Assembly (NCBI GenBank): GCA_025667525.1
Contig: CM046875.1
Location: 201,042,125-201,106,124 of the forward strand
Direction of reading: 5' to 3'
Length of the DNA: 64,000 nucleotides
DNA from: Glebionis coronaria
Lineage: Eukaryota; Streptophyta; Magnoliopsida; Asterales; Asteraceae
Part shown: positions 50,961 to 61,454 of the stretch, in pieces
How positions within the stretch are numbered: the first letter of the stretch is position 1
Layout: each line of letters starts with the position of its first letter
Position numbers and translations under genes: made by a program
The notes under the pieces: generated by a model
Told to the model about the DNA's origin: nothing
Database searches by the model: none
The model's input: the letters and a program-made list of their open reading frames with translations, nothing else

Positions 50961-51340
50961 AAGACTCACAGACACCAAACCTCTTAATCAAGATCACAGT
51001 TCTTTTTTTTTCGTATATTACACTCTCGTCCGAGACCTTTAAGAGTCAGCGTATACACGAAAAAACTGAAAACCATCATTGATCTAACACATACAGAAAT
51101 TAAGTACCTACCTGTGACCTTCATTCGAAGATCTTGAAACCAATTCTGTCTCGTGTTCTTCATGGTTCCACAAAAATAAACATAGGATGTTCATTCACAT
51201 CGTAGCATAATCATCTTGTTGCTTTCTTCGAACAAAAAATTATTCAGTTTCGTGAGAATTGAAGATAAGTAGGGAGTGTCTGCGTAGGATAATCAAGATC
51301 AGTTCTTGATCAAGTTGTTACAAGGTTGTTAGCCTCAAAA

Positions 51341-51720
51341 TGTTGAGTCAAACAAGAATGCTCGGTCATATATTTATTATGTATCGTATATTAGAGCGTT
51401 GTAATAGGTAGTAGATTAGTCGTGTATAACGGGCTTAAATTTAAGCTAAGGTTCATTCATAAGTAACCAAAGCCCAAAAGGAAAGCCCGGCCCATGTAGT
51501 ATAGTCCATACAAGCCCACATGTAGGGGGACTATAAATACCCTTCCTAGCATGTTAGGAAGCGTGTTGGTCATTTCATTTTCTCTCAATCTAATATCACC
51601 TAGTTTCTCCAACCATTATCTCTCTACTTTCTCTCACCACTTTCTCTCTCTAGAAACCATCCATCTTTTATCTAACTTTCTTTCTTTATTGCTTAATCAT
51701 CACAAATAATAAGGACAACA
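51341..51720 (+). repeat. 5' LTR of the third copia element (380 bp)
   Basis: Starts TGTTGAGTC and ends AAGGACAACA. TATA box at 51531-51539. Palindromes TATAGTCC/GGACTATA (51500-51535) and CTTCCTA/TAGGAAG (51542-51561) flank it. A degenerate primer site ACTGGTATCAATCACC follows at 51721. The promoter-proximal part aligns with the LTR at 49183-49484, while the 5' portion is more diverged. Confidence 0.8.
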
Positions 51721-52770
51721 ACTGGTATCAATCACCATGGGGTAGTTTTTGTGATTCGTTGTTGCTATTATATTGGGTTCATGTGATTTACACCTAACAT
51801 CATTCCGAATTCAAGTTTTTCTTGTGTTTTTCGTGCTTTAAATCTTCCTCTATTCATCTCTACATCTTTAATACGTATGGTAAGATTTTGGTTACATTTG
51901 TTTGGTTAGAATCACGAATTCCAAGGTAAAAATCCATTCTTTCTTATTGCCTAAAGTCTCGAACTTTTATCTTGGTTACGATCTGATTGTTGTGATTGCA
52001 TAAACCCTGGGGGTTTCTACTTGCGATCCAAGGTCACGATCACCTCCTACGATCACTCAGTACGATCTGTGAGTACGGTCACTCACTACTATCTATGAGT
52101 ACGATCACTCAGTACGATCGGAGAGTACGATCGGTGAATACGATCGTTGGATACGATCACAGGATACGATCGTTGGATACGATCACCAATACGATCAAGT
52201 GAGTACGATCCAAGAGTACGATCACTTGTTACAATCCAAGACTGCGATCAGACTGCGATCAAAGAGTACGATCAAAGTGCGATCTGACTGCGATCAAAGA
52301 GTACGATCAGAGTGCGATCAGACTGCGATCTTAGAGTACGATCAGAGTGCGATCATAGAGTACGATCAGACTGCGATCTAAGAGTACGATCAGAGTGCGA
52401 TGGGTGACATTGCGATTGACATCTAAATTTTGTTCCAGTATTTTTTAGACTTAGCCACTATCTAGACTAGTCTCGAAACGTAGTTTACAAGAAGATTAAA
52501 AAAAAAATTAAAGAAAAAAAAGAAAAAAAAGAAGTTAAAATTATTAGGTCCAGTAAAATCAATTTTTTTCCATACTAGTTTTAGGCTATTTCTAGCTCGA
52601 TTTCAAAATTTGGTGATTACAAATTTTTTAGGTCTACCGTTTTGTCGGACTGAGGAATTTATTGTCGGACTGAGAAAAAAATCGCAATTTTTGGAATTTC
52701 AACAACAACACAATCACAACACAACTACTTAAGATCCACACTCAATTCATCAATTTCAAAGAATATTGAG
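51721..52770 (+). other. Leader of the third copia element
   Basis: From the primer site to the gag ATG. Contains the array at 52010-52420 and two GTCGGACTGA motifs near 52645 and 52665. Short ORFs here are produced by the array. Confidence 0.75.
52010..52420 (+). repeat. Degenerate motif array, units TACGATC and TGCGATC
   Basis: About 35 units with a typical period of 10-12 bp, mostly GAGTACGATCA alternating with GACTGCGATCA in the later half. Every unit holds one CpG and a GATC. The unit resembles the sense-strand ATTGCGATG units at 25090-25500. Confidence 0.93.
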
Positions 52771-53412
52771 ATGGATTCTACTGCAGAATATCGTGTGACG
52801 AACAACAACATAATGGTGGCGGGTAACAAAGAGAGACCACCAATGCTTGTGTCGGGTCGATATGAGCAATGGCAATCCCGTTTTCTACGTTATCTTGACA
52901 CAAAACCTAACGGTGATGCTTTAAGGCAATGTATTTTGGAAGGACCCTATAAACTCTCAAGGATTCAAGTTCCTGCAGTACCAGCCACAAACACAAGTGA
53001 CGCACAACCCGCATATGAACGTGATGAAAAGAGGACCAACCTCACCCCAGAGAATCGTGTGTGGTTTGATGTAGAGAAGGAAGCAATCTACTTAATTCTC
53101 AGTGGCATTGGAGATGATATTTACTCTACGGTTGATGCATGCCCTACTGCTCAAGAAATGTGGACGGCTATTGAAAGATTGCAACAAGGTGAATCACTTA
53201 ACAAACAAGATGTGAAAACTAAGATGTTTTGGAACTTTGGCAAGTTTACATCAAAGGATAGGGAATCAATTGATTCTTATTACTCCCGATTCTACAAGAT
53301 GATGAATGATATGACCCGAAACAACTTGCAAGTTTCCAACATGCAAGTCAATGTCCAATTTCTACAACAAATTCAACCAGAGTGGACACGGTTTGTCACC
53401 TTGGTGAAACAA
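52771..53412 (+). CDS. Gag N-terminal region of the third copia element, truncated by an Athila-like LTR
   Basis: 214 codons uninterrupted from ATG. Copia gag of the UBN2 type: RPPMLVSGRYEQWQSRFLRY, an internal EKEAIYLILSGIGDDIYSTV, AQEMWTAIERLQQGESLNKQ, and YYSRFYKMMNDMTRNNLQV, ending QPEWTRFVTLVKQ. The zinc knuckle and everything downstream are lost, because the LTR at 53413 begins with TGA, which is in frame and supplies the stop codon. The lack of any stop or frameshift contrasts with the backbone copia and implies a younger copy. The 5' LTR (51341-51720) is about 1 kb upstream. Confidence 0.93.
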
Positions 53413-54521
53413 TGATGAGACTGCTTTTATACATAGTCTCATCGTCCAAATCGGGCTTAAAATGCATTAAATATCATTAAAACTGCCAAATATATGCTCG
53501 TGTTTGTTACTTGTGTATTTTTAGGTACGGATATTGAGGAAATGGCAAAAGATCACAAGAATCAATCAAAAACGAACACGGGAAACGAAGTCGCACAATG
53601 AACCGGGCCCAAGTTTGGATTTTACAAAAATGCCCTTGAAGAATTGAAGATTGTCAAGTTTAGTCCCTCAACTTTTAAAGATTAACACTTTATACCCCTC
53701 AAATATTCAAAATTATGAATATGGTCCCTAAAGTTTGAAGACTATACAAGATTAGCCCTTGAAGTATGAAGAATGAGCATTAATGGCCCTTGTTTCAAGT
53801 TTATAAAGTTTTAATGCCATTTTTGACAACTTGCCAAAAGTTGACACATGTAAAATGGGCGTTGACAGCATTTAATACAAAGTGAAGGAAAGGAGAAACC
53901 TTGGGGGTCTTTTCTGCCAACTAACCAAACCACCACCGCCATTCAGAGATTGACACCTCAGCATTACCCACCCATTTACCCAAACCCATTACCATAACCC
54001 AACCCGTCCAACCAATACCCGGTTTTAATATTAATACTGGGTCAAACCCCCAGTCAACTCTTCCGTTTTTCCCACCAAACACCCTTTTTAAACTCCTTAA
54101 CCCCCTTTTCAGATTAAACATCACCCTAATCACCCATAAACCCTATTTTTCCCCAGTCACAATCAAGAGCAAATCAAAGGGTTTTAAGCTAGGATTTTCC
54201 AGATTGCTAATTAAACATTTTCTCACTTAAACCCACACCTCAAACCACCACAAGACACACCCATGTGTCTTGTGGGACCCTCCCCTGCACCCGTCTCTTT
54301 CCCACAAAACCATAACCCGACCAAACCAACGATCCAGACCTATTCCTTTGACCCCAAGGAGTTATAAACGCTTTAGATCAACTCCAAACAGCTGTCATCA
54401 CATGGACCTCTGAAAAATCACATGAAGGCAAAGATTAACCAAGACTTGAAGATTTTTCCAAGGGCTTTTTAGGAATTCCAGTTACTAGGGTTTAGTAGTT
54501 CTAGATATTTCTATTCAGTTG

Positions 54522-54530
54522 TATAAATAG
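54522..54530 (+). promoter_or_regulatory. TATA box of the Athila-like LTR
   Basis: TATAAATAG, followed about 25-30 bp later by the likely transcript start. Position roughly 1.1 kb into the LTR leaves a long R-U5. Confidence 0.6.
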
Positions 54531-55932
54531 AAGTGCATGTACCTCTATTTCTTGGTTCCAGTTTTTTTTAAGCAAATTCATGTAATGCCTTTTTGAAATA
54601 TAAAGTTTGGTATTTGTTGTGTCAATTGTAATTCCTTTTATTTTTTAAAAGTTTGGTATTGAATTGCTTAGATTCTGAGTTCCAATATAATCTTTTATAA
54701 ACACTTGGTGTTTATTTCAGTTTCAAAAAGGTTTTGAAAAAGGATTGAAATTTTCAGAAATTTATAAATTTTAAGAAGTGAAAGTGGACTGAGATTTTTG
54801 AATTTCTGAATATTGATCTTGTTTTTAAAACATGTTAAAGGTCACTGATTTGTGAGGAGTAAGTTTTAAAAGGTTTCAAGAATTGGATATATTTGCTTGT
54901 TTCTTCATTTGTTTTTCATAGCAGGTTTGTTAAAGAGCTTGTTTGTGTCCAAGGTCCAGCATAGGCCCGGGCCTATAAGGAGGTGACATACAGTCACTGA
55001 GGGACTTGGATGTAAGTCCCTCAAGGTAAATTCCTAGTTTCCTTTTTGAAGTTTCAAGTTTTCAGAAAAGTGTTTGATTTGAGTGATTTTTGTGAAAGGT
55101 GTATAAGTGCTTGTTAATTGGTTTGTATTTGCTGGAATAGGTTTAATATGCATGTTAGGATTGTTTAAAACCAATTTGGTTTGGATTTAAAAAGAGTTGC
55201 TTTGTAAAATCTTGATTTCAGAAACTTAAGGAGTGTTTGGGACAAGAGATTAATCAAGGTTGGTGACAAATTCTTGTGTTAAAACCTGCTTAAATACACT
55301 TCTTAGGTAGTTATAGGATGGATGCTAGTTTGGGTTTCAGTTTGGTAGGCTTTTAGATACATTTGCATGCATAAAAATTGGTCCAAGTTGTCTAAATTCA
55401 GAAACTGCTTTTGTCACTGCATTTGTGTGAAATTTTGCCTCCAAGTTGTTAAAACTGCTAGAAGTAGGGTTGTTTAAGGTTTGTGAACTGATTATCTGCT
55501 GATTGGTTGAGTTGTGTGCAAGTAATTTGACCTTGAAATTCATCATTGTGCCTAGTTTATCAGCAAACATACTCTTAGACCTGCATATCCTTTATCAGTA
55601 ACTTGATCTTGGTTATTTTGTGCTTGGATTGTGTTTATCTGCTTGTTTAGTGTTTATTTTGACTCCTTATACTCCAAAGAGTATAAGGGTGCCCCATTGT
55701 CCAACAATCATCCATACAAAAGCACAAATCAAGCCCTCTTGATTAAAACTGCACAAGTGAAGAATATCACTTGTGTTCATCAGAAACTCAGCAGACCTGA
55801 GCACGTTTTTTTTATCCAGATTGTTTAATCTTGTTTAAATTGGTTTGAGTTTGTGATTTTGAGTTTAAAAGTATCACTGCTTTGTGTTTTTAAAGTTAAA
55901 AAAAAGAAAAAAAAATAAAAGTGCAAAAAACT

Positions 55933-56003
55933 CACCTGGCCTGGGCTCGAACACGCGACCTCCCTTTTGGAGGAGTAACGTGTTTACCAGTGATCCGGAT
56001 GGT
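55933..56003 (-). other. tRNA-like / SINE-head-like segment inside the Athila-like LTR
   Basis: On the minus strand: an A-box-like GATCACTGGTAAACACG, an anticodon-arm-like CTCC...GGAG palindrome, and a B-box-like TGTTCGAGCCC (55953-55943), then TTTTTT about 15 bp further, as for a Pol III terminator. The T-arm does not pair well, so this is not an intact tRNA gene. Confidence 0.4.
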
Positions 56004-57207
56004 TTTTTACGTTATACCTCTCCAACAATTTACTTAAGGAGATTTTGAGTGGGCTTATTATATTAAAGTCGTAGCTTATTTTGGCTATTTAAGCTTATTG
56101 GTTTAGCTTTTTGACCCTAGCTTATTTTTCCTAGGTTTGTCTTTTCGTTTAGGATTTTTCTGAGCTAAGTCTCAATTTTTCCCTTTCTTTATTCATTTTT
56201 TATTAATTTTTAAATAGCCGTTTTTAGATAAGTAGTTTAAAAATAGTAAAAGTTATTTTAAAAATTTAGAAAAATATTTTTTGGGTTTCTATTTATATTT
56301 TTGAGGTTTACATCACATTAGGTTTTCAAAAAGTCTAATTTTTAATTTTATTTGATTTTAGGTTTTTTTTATTAACTTTAAAATTTAATATAAAATTAAT
56401 AAAAAGGTTTAGGGAACTTTTAATTTCTATTTTGTCTTAGTTACATTATTTAGGATTTTTGGTAATTTTTTAGAATTATTTTATAAATTTTTATTTTTTT
56501 GATTATTTTAATATTATTTTATTACTAAAAATAGAAAGTTGGTTTTTCTACTTTTTCATTTTTCCTAGATTGTAGACATTAAATTAGGAACTTTGTAACT
56601 TTCCAAATCTTTTTAGGACTTTTCATTTATTTTCTAGAATTAATTTAAATTTTAATAGATTTTAATAGTTTTTAAATGTTTAAAAATAGTTTTATTAGGT
56701 TTTAAAATTTTTAAAAATAGTTTTTAGCTTAATTAGGATACTTTTGAGGTTTACAAACTATTAAATCTTGTTTAGGGCTTTTTAATAATTAATTGTGATT
56801 TTTAGGGCTTTAATTAGCATTAAAAATTCATTATTTAATTAATTAAAAGGTTTTAGCAAGTTTGGATTTTTTGTAAACTCTTAGAATATTATTGTGGATT
56901 TTTAGTAATTTTTAGGAATTTTTAGGTTAAAATTTTAAATTTTGTAGTTTTACGGTTTTACGTGAACGCTTTTTCGTCTTAGTTTAATCCGTCTTCGTAA
57001 CCGTCTTTTCATTCCTTTCTATCCTCTTTTCTTTTCTTGTTAATAAAATCACAAACAAAATCAATTCATTACACAACACACGTGCCTCCTCGAGAGAACG
57101 ATCCCCACTTAAGGGTCATAAGTGTTTACGTTTTCCTAAACGTACACTTAATACTTACCGCTTTTGCCTTCCTTTTCCTAAAGGGGTAAAATACATACAT
57201 CAATTTT

Positions 57208-57225
57208 TGGCGCCGCTGCCGGGGA
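57208..57225 (+). other. Primer-binding site of the Athila-like element
   Basis: TGGCGCCGCTGCCGGGGA, the tRNA-Asp-type site typical of Athila elements apart from one base. Confidence 0.92.
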
Positions 57226-57951
57226 GGCGTGTTGTGTTTTGATTGAACCATTGTTGTTTTTTATTAGCCATAATAGTATTTGTATTAGTAGCACTTTACT
57301 AATACGTATTATCGTTTTTCGGTTTTTGTGTGAATACTATTACTATATTGTAAACGTAGAACAATAAATTCACAAGTACTCCAAATACGTGAGAAATCAC
57401 AACCTTGATTCGGGATTTCATCACTCGATCATTGTATTCGAATCTCAAACCAAAGAAAAAAGGCAAAAATAGATAAATACTTTCGTGAAGCTTAATCTTG
57501 AAAATACAAACTATAAGGTGGGTATAAGGCGGTTGTATTTCACGATCTAAAGGAAAAAGGCTCTTAAGTGCTTCGCGCCGCCTCGTTTCCTCCGCTTGCT
57601 TGTGCGTATTTGATTTTGAGAGTGAATCGAGGGTTTTTCCGCCCAAAGTATTATTACATATCATATATATTTTCTTGGTTTCATTTGATTAAACCCTCTT
57701 GAACGATTTGGTGTTCCACCATCGTTCTAAAGTCATCGAAGGCGTTCACTTCACGTGATCGTTTTCATTCCTTGAGGCTTCTTTAATCGAGAGATTTGAT
57801 TAAGGAGGAGATTTGTAGATTATTGTCTAGTTAATACATTTCACCAATTTCCAAAAAAGTTAATACCATCAAAAACCACAAAAAAAAATTGAAAAATACA
57901 AAACACCAAAAAGAATCTTCTTTGCTCGTCTCCTCGTTGTACGTGACGTTT
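57226..57951 (+). other. Leader of the Athila-like element
   Basis: Non-coding between primer site and gag. I see no recognisable structure. The antisense ORF at 57299-57664 has no family resemblance. Confidence 0.6.
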
Positions 57952-60900
57952 ATGCTAACTCGAAATCAAGCAAAACGTGCACGTAGATGAAAGAACAAAA
58001 CTCCCACTCCAACTCATTCTAGTGAGGAGTCTCCTATTGATGAACCCATTGTACGAGAAGCACCAACCATGGCGAATCGAACTATGATGGAGTTACTTCA
58101 AGCACCCACCGAGGGTTATGGAGAAGCGATTGTGATTCCCGCTATCCTTGCGGAGAATTTTGAGGTGAAAACGGGTTTGTTGTCGATGATCCAAAACAAC
58201 AAATTCCGTGGTGATGAGAAGGACAATCCCCACAACCATATCCGCCAATTCAATCGTCTTACCGCCACTTGCAAATTTAAGGATGTCTCGAATGACTCGA
58301 TTAAGATGATGCTTTTTCCGTATTCCTTAGCGGGCCCGCTAAAATTTGGTTAGAGAAAGAGCCACCCAATTCTATATTGACATGGAAGGATCTCGTTTCA
58401 AAATTTGTGAACCAATTTTTTCCGCCCTCTAAGACTACGCATTTGAAAAATGAGATTTCTAAATTTTCACAAGAATCAAATGAAAGTTTTTCTACGGCTT
58501 GGAATAGGTTTAAGGAGATGTTACATGAATGTCCTCATCACGGTTTTTCCGACTTACATCAAATCGACACGTTTTACAATGGACTTAATGATCATGAAAG
58601 AGATTATTTGAATGCCGCCGCGGGTGGTAATTTTTTGTGTAAAACGGTTGAAGAAGCTTTGGTCATAATTGAGAATAGGTCTAAGGTTTATAGCCCTCGT
58701 AACACACCGAGTGTTGCCAAAATGGGCTCATCATCGTCTCGTAGTATCAATGCCTTGCAAGATGAAGCAAATGAGGAAAATCGGTTTTTCGATAGGTTTT
58801 CGACCCTTATGTCCCATTGGAAAGCTCAAGAAGCTTCGAATTCCGCTTCGGTTAAAGCAGTTTCTAAGAGTTGTTTGTCGTGTGGTGGAGCTCATGATCT
58901 TTCCGAGTGCATTACCGCGGATGGTAACACTTCGAGTGCTTATGTAGCCACGGGAACTTATAACCAAATCGGCCAAGGTTCCCGCCAAAATCAAGCTCCA
59001 CCAAATCAAAATGCTAATAATTATCGAAACAACAACCAAGGTGGAAATTACCAAGGAAATCAAAGAAATTATAACAAGGGTAATTATCAAAGTGGAAATG
59101 GGCAAGTTTCAAACCAAAACCAAAACCGTGATTTTCAAACTTCTACTCAAGGTTTTCAAAATGATCACACCAAAAATCTTCAAGGAGAATTTTTGAATTA
59201 TGCAAAGGCTAATGATGCTAAGTTTGATAATATGCAACGTGAAATGGTTAGCTTAAGGTCCGAGTTGAAAAACGAGCTTAAAAACGAACTTGCTAATAAA
59301 CTTAAAACTCATGCTAATAAAATGGAAGGAAATGTCCAACGTCTCCAACAAAACCAACAAAAATGGAGCAAGGTCAACATGAGATTAAGCAAGAGTTGTT
59401 AAAAGCGGATGCTAGGCAATCTAAGTTTGAAGACCGTATGGCTAAAATGTTTGAAGCTATCATGTGTAAGCCCTCTTCTTCGGGTGGTCTTCCTAGTGAT
59501 ACCATCGTGAACCCGAAAGGAGAATTGAAGGTTATTACTACTCGTAGTGGTAAAACTTTCAAAGAACCCAATTCTCGTCCAAGTACTTCTATGGAGAAGG
59601 AAAAAGAGAAAGAACCCGAGGTGTTGGTTGAAAAGGAGCAAATTACAAGCCCACGAAGTACCGCTCAAACCACACCTACGGTTGAACCTATACCAATCAT
59701 GGAACCCGAGATTCCAAGGCCGATGCCTATGCCTACTATGCCCCAACCCACACCACCTTTACCCTACCCTTCAAGACGAGACAAGGAAAAGGCACAAGAA
59801 CGAAATAATTATCAATTTGAACTATTTATGAAAATGTTTCGTGACTTGCATTTCAATATAAGTTTTGCCGACGCCTTAGTCATGATGCCTCGATTTGCCG
59901 CGGACTTCAAAAGTATGTTGAATAACAAAGAGAAATTGCAAAAATCGTCTAGTTGTTCATCGGTTTTTCTAAGCCGCATACCTCAAAAAGTCGGTGATCC
60001 TGGAAAGTTTTTAATCCCATGTGCTATCCAAGACATGGAAGAATGCTACGCCTTAGCCGATCTTGGTGCTAGTATTAATTTGATGCCTCTTGAGATTTTT
60101 AAATCACTCAACCTTCCCAATCTCACTCCTTCAAGAATGTCAATCGAGATGGCCGATCATTCTACGATTCTAGCTTGTGGAGTTGCCGAGGACGTCTTCG
60201 TGAAAGTTGGGAAGTTCTACTATCCTGTAGACTTTATTGTTGTTGATATTCCTATCGATCCTAAAGTTTCGTTAATTTTAGGTCGATCTTTTTTGGATAC
60301 CTCGAGAGCACTTATCGATATGCATGCAAGAAAAATCACTCTTCATTTCAATGAGGAAGAACTCGTCATTAATGCAACCCAAAACTCCACTCTTTCTCAT
60401 GTGTATTCTATCACATCTTTGTACAATGTCAATCCTATCAAAAACATTTGCAAAAGAATTTCAAATAGAGTTTTAGGAGTTGTTGATAAAAATGAAGTTC
60501 CGTCCCCTCCGTTGGTGGAGGTTAAGAGTGTTAAGCCTACGATTCCAATCTCGAGTGATTCTTCGGATGATGAATACGTTGATCCCGATGGGGGAGTTTT
60601 CTTTGTTGACAAACGTTTTGAAAACTTACCTAAACCAAAAAGATTTCAAAATGTGAGAATTTTTAGTGTGACTAACATTGCTTTAGATACACCAAATATT
60701 TTTTACATAATTAAATCGGGTTTTCACAAGGAGAGTTTAAAAGATGAAAAAGGAAAAGATTTTGAATTGAATTTAAAAGATTTTTCTACAACTCTAACTC
60801 CGTCATCACCACGTGTTTTGAGTACTACAAGCTCTTCTTCTCCTTTTGACGATGCTTTGTGTGGACTTAGTGTGGGGGAATCCCCTTATGTTCCCTCCCC

Positions 60901-61198
60901 TTTCTCCACCGAGGACGAGATATTTGATCCTGGAATTGCTTATATAGGGAAATCTCGGTCTTCCACCGATGCAATAAATGGAAAATCTTTTCATTTGATT
61001 GGTGCGAGTCTACCTCGAGTAGCTCAATGTTTTCATGACTTACCCATTGTCCCACCCTTCTATTTCTTCTCTCCTATTTTCTTTAAACTCTTTGAGTTTT
61101 TGTTGACTATCCTTGAAGTGGCGTTGATTTGTTTTTCCAATGAAAACGAGAACGCCATCTTCGATCCCGGTAATTTGCACCATCAAAGGACTTAGTCC
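57952..61198 (+). pseudogene. Athila-like gag-protease polyprotein (broken)
   Basis: Likely start ATG 57952 (MLTRNQAKRARR), with an early stop near 57988, a frameshift near 58336 (before KEPPNSILTW) and another near 59355 in an A-run. Gag: TWKDLVSKFVNQFFPPSKTT, FYNGLNDHERDYLNAAAGGN and EEALVIIENRS. Zinc-knuckle-like CLSCGGAHDLSEC, Asn/Gln-rich tract, then a coiled-coil-like helix. The second frame (59363-61195) carries VITTRSGKTF, Pro-rich linker, and the aspartic protease with DLGASINLMPLEIF and LILGRSFLDTSRALIDM. After the protease: acidic SSDSSDDEYVDPDGG, two FDPG motifs, and a hydrophobic stretch (FYFFSPIFFKLFEFLLTILE). No RT follows before the stop at 61196-61198. Confidence 0.88.
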
Positions 61199-61454
61199 TT
61201 TATACCGGTTGTTTTTGGGCCTTGTTTATCATGTAAGCCCCACCAAAAATTGACCATACCATGATTATCCCTAAATGATCACATTTATGGGGATTCGAGT
61301 CGAGCTTTTGACTCGGTTATCAAAAACAAGGTGCCTCGTGGGGGAGACCCATGCTTATCCATGTACATATTATTGCTTTCTAATGTAGTTTAATGTGACG
61401 GGATTTGTTCCCTTCCAACCTTTGTTCCGTGGTTGTTTGTGAATTGTGGTTTTT
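61199..61454 (+). other. Untranslated sequence after the Athila-like ORF
   Basis: 256 bp with no coding signal, containing a purine-rich GTGGGGGAGACCC near 61339. Ends where another LTR begins. Confidence 0.55.

Larger units (their letters stand above)
49485..51340 (+). other. Leader of a truncated copia element, with two motif arrays
   Basis: Begins with the primer site and contains arrays at 49740-50460 and 50566-50960. No gag follows. Another copia LTR starts at 51341, so the element is either cut by it or reduced to LTR plus leader. Confidence 0.65.
53413..57202 (+). mobile_element. 5' LTR of an Athila-like gypsy element (3790 bp)
   Basis: Starts TGATGAGAC and ends ACATACATCA, five bases before a tRNA-Asp-type primer site. 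The first bases form a hairpin (GATGAGACT/AGTCTCATC, 53414-53443). A canonical TATAAATAG lies at 54522-54530. Other structure: a perfect 16-bp palindrome at 54961-54976, a hairpin with 10-bp arms at 54998-55023, and a tRNA-like segment at 55933-56003. The region 56040-56950 is very T-rich. No coding sequence. The candidate TSD copy AACAA is at 53408-53412, with its partner outside the window. Confidence 0.85.

Noticed and set aside
52010..52420. Coding ORFs over the GATC-rich array
   Set aside because: Open only because the repeat lacks stops in that frame. No family resemblance, and it lies in a leader before a clear gag ATG.
59374..59746. Minus-strand ORFs over the Athila-like gag-protease
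   Set aside because: Shadows of the sense coding frame.
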